Below, piece after piece: positions 57,495 to 64,000 of a DNA stretch of 64,000 nucleotides. Origin of the DNA: Streptomyces altiplanensis (GTDB lineage: Bacteria; Actinomycetota; Actinomycetes; Streptomycetales; Streptomycetaceae). How positions within the stretch are numbered: the stretch's first letter is position 1; each line of letters opens with the position of its first letter. The stretch is taken from NCBI GenBank assembly GCA_003719395.1, contig RHMC01000015.1, forward strand, positions 1 through 64,000, read 5' to 3'. The translations under genes and the position numbers were made by a program. A model generated the notes under the pieces. The model worked only from the letters and a program-made list of their open reading frames with translations. It made no database searches and was not told the origin of the DNA.

Positions 57495-58629
57495 ATGAGC
57501 ACCGCTGACCAGGCACGTACCGGCAACGCCGTGGCGACCATCGACGTGGACCGCAGCGATCCGCAGTACCGGGCCTGGCTGAAGGAGGCCGTCCGTAAGG
57601 TCCAGGCGGACGCCAACCGCTCCGCGGACACGCACCTGCTGCGCTTCCCGCTGCCCCAGGAGTGGGAGATCGACCTGTACCTCAAGGACGAGTCGACCCA
57701 CCCGACCGGCAGCCTCAAGCACCGGCTCGCCCGCTCGCTCTTCCTCTACGGCCTGTGCAACGGCTGGATCAGGCCCGGCAAGCCCGTGATCGAGGCGTCG
57801 AGCGGCTCGACCGCCGTCTCGGAGGCGTACTTCGCGAAGCTGATCGGTGTGCCCTTCGTCGCGGTGATGCCCCGCACCACCAGCCCCGAGAAGATCCGGC
57901 TGATCGAGTTCCACGGCGGGCGGTGCCACTTCGTCGACGACTCGCGGAAGATGTACGAGGAGTCGGCCGCCCTCGCGGCCCGGACCGGCGGCCACTACAT
58001 GGACCAGTTCACCTACGCGGAACGGGCCACCGACTGGCGCGGCAACAACAACATCGCCGAATCCGTCTACCAGCAGCTGAGGCTGGAGCGGTATCCGGAA
58101 CCGGCCTGGATCGTCGCGACGGCCGGGACGGGCGGCACCTCGGCGACCATCGCGCGCTACGTCCATTACATGCAGTACGACACCCGTATCTGCGTACCCG
58201 ATCCGGAGAACTCCTGTTTCTTCGACGGCTGGACCAACGGCGACCCGCTCGCCACGAGCGACTGCGGTTCGCGCATCGAGGGCATCGGCAGGCCCCGCAT
58301 GGAGCCGAGCTTCGTGCCCGGCGCCGTCGACCGCATGATGAAGGTCCCGGACGCGGCGAGCGTGGCGGCCGTACGGGCACTGGACCGGGCCATCGGCCGC
58401 AAGGCGGGCGGTTCCACCGGCACCGGACTGTGGAGCGCGCTGAAGATCGTCGCGGGAATGGTCGCCGAGGGACGCAAGGGCAGTGTCGTCACGCTGATCT
58501 GCGACGCCCGGCGACCGCTACCTCGACAAGTACTACTCGGACGCCTGGCTCGCCGAACAGGGCCTGGACATCGCTCCGTACAGCGCCGCGATCGACCAGT
58601 TCCTGGCCACCGGCACCTGGCCGTGCTGA
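57495..58629 (+). CDS. PLP-dependent cysteine-synthase-family protein (3' frameshift)
   Basis: Fold-type II PLP enzyme of about 378 aa. The Schiff-base Lys lies in [15 protein letters not shown] and the substrate loop in [20 protein letters not shown]. The phosphate-binding Gly stretch is [17 protein letters not shown] and the C-terminal loop is [18 protein letters not shown]. It makes or breaks a C-beta bond of serine or cysteine derivatives. ATG 57495 follows AAGGAG. The frame changes near 58510, before [18 protein letters not shown], and the end is TGTWPC at TGA 58629. The extended C-terminus differs from housekeeping CysK. Confidence 0.85.
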
Positions 58630-58688
58630 ACGTCCCGGTCCAGGCCCGGCCCCAGGACCAGGCGCACGCTCCGGCCGACGGCGGCCCC

Positions 58689-59528
58689 TCAGACGCCCGC
58701 GGTGTCCGGGGACTCGCCCGCGACCACCAGGCCCGGGAGATGCTCCGCGATCTCCTCACGGGCCCGGGCGGACAGACCGCCGTCCGTCACCAGGGTGTCG
58801 ACCTCTTCGAGCGTCGCGAACGAACTCAGCCCCACCGTGCCCCACTTGGTGTGGTCCGCGACCACGACCACCCGGCGCGCGGACCGCACCAGCCGCCGGT
58901 TCGTCTCCGCCTCCGCCAGATTCGGCGTGGAGAGCCCCGCCTCGGCCGAGATCCCGTGCACCCCGAGGAAGAGCACGTCGAAGTGGAGCGAGCGGATCGC
59001 CTGGTCGGCGACCGGACCCACCAGTGAGTCCGACGGTGTCCGTACGCCGCCGGTGAGCACCACCGTGGCCGAGCCGGGGCGCGGACCGCTCCCGCCGCCC
59101 GCGCGCTGAGCGGTGTGGAACACATCGGCGACCCGCACCGAGTTGGTCACCACCGTCAGATCCGGCACCTCCAGCAGGTGCCGGGCCAGCGCGTATGTCG
59201 TCGTACCGCCGGACAGCGCGATCGCGCTGCCGGGCACCGCCATCGCGGCGGCCGTCCGCGCGATGGCATCCTTGGCGTTCGGCTCCAGGCCCGACTTGGC
59301 CTCGAAGCCCGGTTCGTGCGTACTCGCCTCGACCACCGGCACCGCACCGCCGTGCACCTTCTCGACCACGCCCTGCCGCGCCAGCGCGTCCAGGTCCCGG
59401 CGGACCGTCATGTCGGAGACGTTGAGCTTCCTGGTCAGCTCTTGGACCCGGACACCGCCGCGCCGCCTGACCTCGTCGAGGATCAAGGCACGGCGCTGCT
59501 CCGCGAGCAGGTTCTGACTGTCGGTCAC
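58689..59528 (-). CDS. DeoR/GlpR-family transcriptional regulator
   Basis: Intact protein of about 279 aa. The HTH reads [40 protein letters not shown]. The sugar-phosphate sensor domain follows with [65 protein letters not shown] and [22 protein letters not shown] 59528 ([11 protein letters not shown]) is preferred; an ATG at 59564 is the alternative. Such regulators usually respond to phosphorylated sugars. No sugar operon is directly attached. Confidence 0.88.
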   Translation of the reverse strand: MTDSQNLLAEQRRALILDEVRRRGGVRVQELTRKLNVSDMTVRRDLDALARQGVVEKVHGGAVPVVEASTHEPGFEAKSGLEPNAKDAIARTAAAMAVPGSAIALSGGTTTYALARHLLEVPDLTVVTNSVRVADVFHTAQRAGGGSGPRPGSATVVLTGGVRTPSDSLVGPVADQAIRSLHFDVLFLGVHGISAEAGLSTPNLAEAETNRRLVRSARRVVVVADHTKWGTVGLSSFATLEEVDTLVTDGGLSARAREEIAEHLPGLVVAGESPDTAGV

Positions 59529-59743
59529 GGTCGGTCCGGTCCTTTCGTACGGCAGTACAGGCATGGGGGCCGTTCATCCTCGCACGGGTGCGCGGCGGCC
59601 GGACCTCGGGGAGATTCGGTGAGATTCGGCGAGACCGGTGCGGCGGCCGCCCGTGATCCGGGATCCTTGAACGCCGCGCCACGCCGCACTGTGCGCGGAA
59701 GACGATCCTCCTGATCCTCCCACCACGAGAGCGAGCCACAGAA

Positions 59744-62112
59744 GTGCCCCGTGTCACACCGACACCGACACCGCCTCGCGACGACAGCGGAGCCGCGCTC
59801 GAACTCCTGGTCCACGGAGTCGGCGGCACCACCCCCCAGGAAATGCTCGGCGACCCGCGTACGGTCCGTGTCACCGGCGACGAGACCGCCGCCGTGTACC
59901 GCCGTACCGAGGACGCCGAAGCGGAACTGTGCCCGGGAGATCCGGACGGCGGCCCCCGCGACCGGCCGGTCCCCGAGGCGTACGTCTGGTGCAACCTCAC
60001 CTCCGGCAACGCGCCGCCCGCGCGCTGTGGCTGCTCCTGCTGCCCTTCATGGTCGCCAACCTCACCCACTGGATGCAGCCCACCACCCGCGGCCTCACCA
60101 GGACCGTGCGCATGTACGGCGTGCTCGTGCGGCTCCTGGCCCTCAGCCTCACCGTGCTGCTGATCGCCGCGGCCTGCGAGGTGGCGCTCGACCTCACCGC
60201 ATGGCAGTGCGCGGGCTCCTCCCGCTGCTCCGGCGACAAGTCGTGGCTCGGTTTCCTGTCCCCCGAGCGGGGCGGCTGGTGGGCCCAGCCGGGCCGGCGC
60301 CTCGCCCTGGCCGCCGTCGTACCCGCCGCGCTGACCGGCCTCCTCTGGTACCTGTCCCACCGCACCTGGAGCGCGTACGAGTCCCAGCGCCCCCTGCCCG
60401 CGGCGCCGGCTCGACCTCGACGAGCCGACGCGCCCCGCCCTCGGCATGCCCGGCTTCTGGTACGGCCGCCGCCTCGTCGCCCGGCTCCGCGCCGCCCACC
60501 CACCGCCGCCGGTTCCTCACCGTCACCGCCGCCCTCGCCGTGGCCGGGGCCCGCTACGACCGCCGGGCCTCGGGCCCGCTCCTGGAAGCGACCGGCCGGG
60601 TGCTCGAACTGGCCCTGCTCGCGGGGGCCGCCGTGGTGGTCTGGGTGGTCTGCCGCAGGGGCCGCTGCGAAAGCCGCCTCGACCTGAAGCTCGACCGGGC
60701 CGCCGTCACCCTGCTGCCCGGCTCCGCGCTCGCCCTGTTGGCCCTGACCGTGCTGTACACCGCCTGGTCCCGCCCCGGCTGGGTCTCCGACGGCCGGCTC
60801 CCCGGCGACCGTGCCTTCGGCATCATCGTCCTCGCCCAGGGCGCACTGATCGTCGTGCTCGCCGCCGTCGCGCTCGCCATGTTCCGGCGGGCGCCCGACG
60901 CCCGTACGGTGATGCGCGGACTCGGCGGCCCCGCCGTCGCCATGCTCGCTCGCGCTCGGCGGCGTCATGACCGGCGGCGTCGCCCAGCGGGTCGCCGACT
61001 GGCTCGACGGGGCGGGCACACCGGGGGAGTCCGGCGGCGTCATCGTGGGCCCCCCGGCGCTGCTGACCTGGCAGGCCTCCGTCATCCCGCCCCTGCTGGT
61101 GCTCCTGCTGGCGCTCGGCGCCTTCCTCGCCGTGCGCACCCGGCGCGCCCGGCGGGCGATGTCCGACGCGATCGAGGCGGAGGTACCCGGATGCCGAACC
61201 CGACTCCGTGCGCACCCGCCGCATCGCCCGCACCCGCGCCATGGCCGCGCTCACCGACCGGGCCCCCGCCATTCTCGGTGTCGTCTCGGGCGCCACCCTG
61301 CTGCTGGGAGCCGCCGCGCTCGTCGGCGCCTGGGCGACCGGGAAGGTGCCGGGCAGGGCCGCGGCGGGCGCCCCCGACTTCGTCGCGTCGGCGGCGCAGG
61401 CCGCGCAGGCACTCGGCTCCTGGCTGATCGGCGTGGGCTTCATACTGTTCGTCACCTGGGGCCGCCGCGCCTACCGCGACCCCGCGGCCGCCGCGCCATC
61501 GGCATCCTCTGGGACGTCGGCACCTTCTGGCCGCGCGCCGCCCACCCCTTCGCGCCGCCCTGCTACGCCGAGCGGGCCGTCCCCGACCTGACCTGGCGCA
61601 TGGCGGGCTGGACCGACCGCACCGGCGGGCGGCTCGTCATCTCCGGCCACTCGCAGGGAGCGTGCGGGGCGGCGGCCGCCGTCTGGCAACTGCCGCTGCG
61701 CGCCAGGCGCCGGGTCGCGCTGCTCACGTACGGATCACCGCTGGAGCGGCTGTACGGGCGCTGGTTCCCGGCGTTCTTCGGCACCGCCTGCCTGGAGGCC
61801 CTGAGCGGAGAGGTGCACTGCTGGCGCAACCTGTGGCGCCGTACCGACCCCATCGGCGGCCCGGTACGCGTCAAGGGGGGCGACCGGGGGCCCGAAGTGG
61901 ACCGGGCCGCGCTCCAGGACCCGCTCGCTTACGGACGCACCAGGGAACAGCCGTTGCCCGCTCCCGTGCTGGGACATTCCGACTACCAGGCGGATCCCGA
62001 GTTCGACCGGGAGAGGGCCGCGCTGCTCGACCGGCTGCCGCCGTCCGCGGTGCCCCGGCAACGGCCGGACGCCCCGCTGGATCAGGGAAGTTCCGGCAGG
62101 TCCTCGGGGTAG
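59744..62112 (+). CDS. large membrane protein with lipase-type serine motif (about six frameshifts)
   Basis: Predicted protein of about 788 aa. The N-terminus has ALELLVHGVGGTTPQEML, a typical oxyanion-hole strand of alpha/beta-hydrolases. Then come two blocks of membrane helices (LWLLLLPFMVANLTHW, ALSLTVLLIAAACEVAL, ALAAVVPAALTGLLWYL; then VLELALLAGAAVVVWVV, TLLPGSALALLALTVLY, IIVLAQGALIVVLAAVALAM, VIPPLLVLLLALGAFLAV and more). The C-terminal domain has the nucleophile elbow LVISGHSQGACGAAAAVW. The hydrolase therefore seems split around the membrane part. Start GTG 59744. Frame changes near 60025, 60410, 60500, 60945, 61190 and 61490. Substrate unknown. Confidence 0.65.
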
Positions 62113-64000
62113 AGGAGGGTCAGGTCGTCCGTGTTCATCTCGGTGAGCCGGGCGACCCGTCCCGCATGCCGCTCCACCATCGACTCGAAGGTCTGGCGCG
62201 CGGTGCGGCCGTTGCCGAACGCGGGTCCCTTGGGCAGCGCCGTGAAGTACTTGAGAAGCGCTTCGCCCGTTCCCGTACCGAGCCGGTACTCGTGCTCCTC
62301 GGCCTGCTGCTCGACGATCCGCAGCAGCTCCTCCGGTTCGTAGTCGGAGAAGGTGATCGTGCGTGAGAAACGGGACGCCACACCGGGGTTGACGTTCAGG
62401 AAGCGCTCCATCTCCGCCGTGTACCCGGCGACGATCACGACGACCGCCTCCCGGTGGTCCTCCATCAGCTTCACCAGCGTGTCGATGGCCTCCTTGCCGA
62501 AGTCGCGCCCGGAGTCCTCGGGGGACAGCGCGTACGCCTCGTCGATGAACAGCACACCGCCGCGCGCCCGGTCGAACGCCTCCTGGGTACGGATCGCCGT
62601 CGAACCGATGTGCTCGCCCACCAGGTCCACCCGCGACACCTCGACGAGATGACCGCGCTCCAGCACCGCGAGCGAGGCCAGGATCTCGCCGTACAGCCGC
62701 GCGACCGTGGTCTTCCCGGTGCCGGGAGAGCCGGTGAAGACCAGATGGCGGCGGACCGAGGCGGCCTTGAGCCCGGCCTCCTGACGGCGCCGGCCGATCT
62801 CGATCATGTCGGTGAGGGCGCGCACCTCGCGCTTGACGCTCTCCAGGCCCACCAGCGCGTCCAGTTCACCGAGCACTGCCTTCGGCGTACGGACCGGCTC
62901 CGCGTCCGCGAGAGGAGCGGCCACGGGCTCTGTGGCGCGCTGTCCGGGAACCGCGCCGAGCAGCCCGGTGGTCTGCGTCGCGGTCAGCACGGCGGGGACC
63001 TCCGGGGCCGGGGCCCGTACGCCGCTCTCGTCGCTGGTGCAGTCCTCGACGAGCGGGCCGTCCTCGGCGAACTCGTAACCGCCGCGCGCACAGCGCTCCG
63101 TGCGGCAGCGGGTCAGCGTCGTACGGCAGCCGTCGATCACGTGGAAGCCGTAGCCGCTGCTTCCCGTCACCCGGCAGCCGTGGAAGGTGCCGCGGCCCTC
63201 CGCGGAGACGTAGAAACCCGCTTCGACGGGCGAGGTGACCGTGCAGCGCTCCACGCGCGGGTCGGCGCCCTTGGTGACGATGACGCCGGTCTGCGCCCCG
63301 TCGATGGTGCAGCCGGAGAGTGTTCCGCCACTGCCGTGGTCGCGGAACCACGCGCCGGTCGCCGTCTCGCGGATCCGGCAGTCGTCGAGCTGCGCGGTCG
63401 CGCCGTCGCTCACCGAGACCGCCGTGTTGCGGACCTGGGACAGGTCACTGTCGACGACATCGACGCGCGAGCCGCGATCGAGGACGAAGAGCGCGTCGGG
63501 GACGTCGTGCACCCGGCAGGCCTCCAGGACGGCGGTCGCACCGTCGCTGATCCAGACGGCCGGATAGTCGCCCGTACTGTCGTGGATCTCGCACTGGTTG
63601 GCGTCCACGCGCGTGCCGGGGTCCCAGACGGACAGCCCGTTACGGCCGAACCGGCGCACCGTGGAGCGGGTGAGCGTGAGGACCGCGCGCGAACGCAGGT
63701 CGATCGCGTTCTCCGGGATGTCGTGGATGTCGCAGTCGGAGAGCGTCAGCACGGCATCGGTGTCGAGGGTGACGCCGTCGGCCGAAGTGCGGTGCACCGT
63801 GCAGTCGGTCAGATGAGCCGATCCCCGGGCGGCGACCTGTACGCCGCTGCCCTTGACCTCGTACACCTCGCATCCGACGGCCTCCAGGCCGCTGCCCTCG
63901 CCGTTCACGGACAGGCCCGAGCCCGAGGTGTGGTGGATGCGGCAGCGCTCCAGACGCGGGTGCGCGCCGCCGCGCACCGAGACGCCCGACTGGCCGGCCG
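62082..64000 (-). CDS. parallel beta-helix / AAA+ ATPase fusion protein (5' end outside window)
   Basis: At least 638 aa, open to the window edge. The N-terminal 330 residues are right-handed beta-helix repeats with regular GCEVYEVKGSGVQVAARG, LTDCTVHRTSADGVTLD, LSDCDIHDIPENAIDLR type coils. The C-terminal 260 residues are a CbbX/SpoVK-type AAA+ domain: VGLESVKREVRALTDMIEIG, Walker A VFTGSPGTGKTTVARLYG, Walker B GGVLFIDEAYALSPED, sensor 1 VVIVAGYTAEMERFLNVNPG, arginine finger region ASRFSRTITF, and sensor 2 GNGRTARQTFESMVER. No signal peptide can be judged. The 3' end overlaps the lipase-like gene by 31 bp. Confidence 0.85.
   Translation of the reverse strand, partial: AGQSGVSVRGGAHPRLERCRIHHTSGSGLSVNGEGSGLEAVGCEVYEVKGSGVQVAARGSAHLTDCTVHRTSADGVTLDTDAVLTLSDCDIHDIPENAIDLRSRAVLTLTRSTVRRFGRNGLSVWDPGTRVDANQCEIHDSTGDYPAVWISDGATAVLEACRVHDVPDALFVLDRGSRVDVVDSDLSQVRNTAVSVSDGATAQLDDCRIRETATGAWFRDHGSGGTLSGCTIDGAQTGVIVTKGADPRVERCTVTSPVEAGFYVSAEGRGTFHGCRVTGSSGYGFHVIDGCRTTLTRCRTERCARGGYEFAEDGPLVEDCTSDESGVRAPAPEVPAVLTATQTTGLLGAVPGQRATEPVAAPLADAEPVRTPKAVLGELDALVGLESVKREVRALTDMIEIGRRRQEAGLKAASVRRHLVFTGSPGTGKTTVARLYGEILASLAVLERGHLVEVSRVDLVGEHIGSTAIRTQEAFDRARGGVLFIDEAYALSPEDSGRDFGKEAIDTLVKLMEDHREAVVVIVAGYTAEMERFLNVNPGVASRFSRTITFSDYEPEELLRIVEQQAEEHEYRLGTGTGEALLKYFTALPKGPAFGNGRTARQTFESMVERHAGRVARLTEMNTDDLTLLYPEDLPELP

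Overview
The window is about 72-75% G+C by eye, with Streptomyces-type codon use, many GTG starts, GTGA/ATGA start-stop overlaps and many families typical of Streptomyces (DUF6214, DUF6332, DUF6421, DUF6986, DUF5134, SCO4225-like, BTAD/SARP, ROK, mycothiol-dependent isomerase). It reads as an accessory or arm-proximal stretch of a Streptomyces chromosome. I found no rRNA, tRNA, CRISPR array, transposase or phage gene.

A dominant property is that more than half of the recognisable genes are interrupted by +/-1 frameshifts. Many come as compensating pairs inside conserved enzymes (old yellow enzyme, MBL hydrolase, proline iminopeptidase). That pattern fits uncorrected single-base sequencing errors better than gene death. 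Such genes are given here as one CDS covering all frames, with approximate shift points. Twenty or so genes are fully open.

Layout. 0.1-9 kb: FUSC-type membrane protein, lactonase-like beta-propeller, sirohydrochlorin chelatase plus sugar kinase, uracil-DNA glycosylase, BNR-repeat protein, two hypotheticals. 9.3-17.1 kb: a carbohydrate module made of a secreted GH51 arabinofuranosidase, a minus-strand operon (enolase-superfamily sugar-acid dehydratase, Zn alcohol dehydrogenase, U32-like TIM barrel) and a divergent IclR regulator coupled to an SMP-30 lactonase. Three of these promoters share a GGTCA/TTTCGAAC element. 17.2-23.9 kb: old yellow enzyme and an ArsR regulator with nearly identical operators, FprA-type ferredoxin reductase, DUF6214, a divergent DUF305/LVIVD pair, TetR. 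24-28.9 kb: PAP2 phosphatase coupled to a HAD protein, M56 peptidase, DUF5134, VOC, GNAT, GDPD. 29.3-33.2 kb: an intact four-gene group (DUF6421 with gluzincin-like residues, SDR, threonine-aldolase-like PLP enzyme, transglutaminase-like protein). 33.2-39.3 kb: B3/4-domain protein, lysophospholipid acyltransferase, thioredoxin, flavin reductase, ETF beta/alpha, DUF6986 aldolase-like protein. 39.4-49 kb: receptor Ser/Thr kinase, divergent LacI/ROK kinase pair with a perfect palindromic operator, TPR protein, TmrB-like/Nudix fusion, MBL hydrolase, M20 dipeptidase, geranylgeranyl-reductase-type flavoprotein. 49.3-51.1 kb: a scar-like zone where a SARP and a response regulator, both missing their 5' ends, meet head to head, next to a MarR remnant. 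51-56.7 kb: mycothiol-type isomerase, small membrane protein, MFS/ROK divergent pair, proline iminopeptidase, a phosphotriesterase remnant, an ATP-binding regulator. 56.9-64 kb: small hypothetical, cysteine-synthase-like enzyme, DeoR regulator, a large membrane protein carrying a lipase-type serine motif, and a beta-helix/AAA+ fusion that runs off the right edge.

Best candidates for something undescribed are the DUF6421-SDR-PLP-transglutaminase group, the sugar-acid module with its unassigned TIM barrel and shared operator, and the membrane lipase-like protein facing the beta-helix AAA+ protein.
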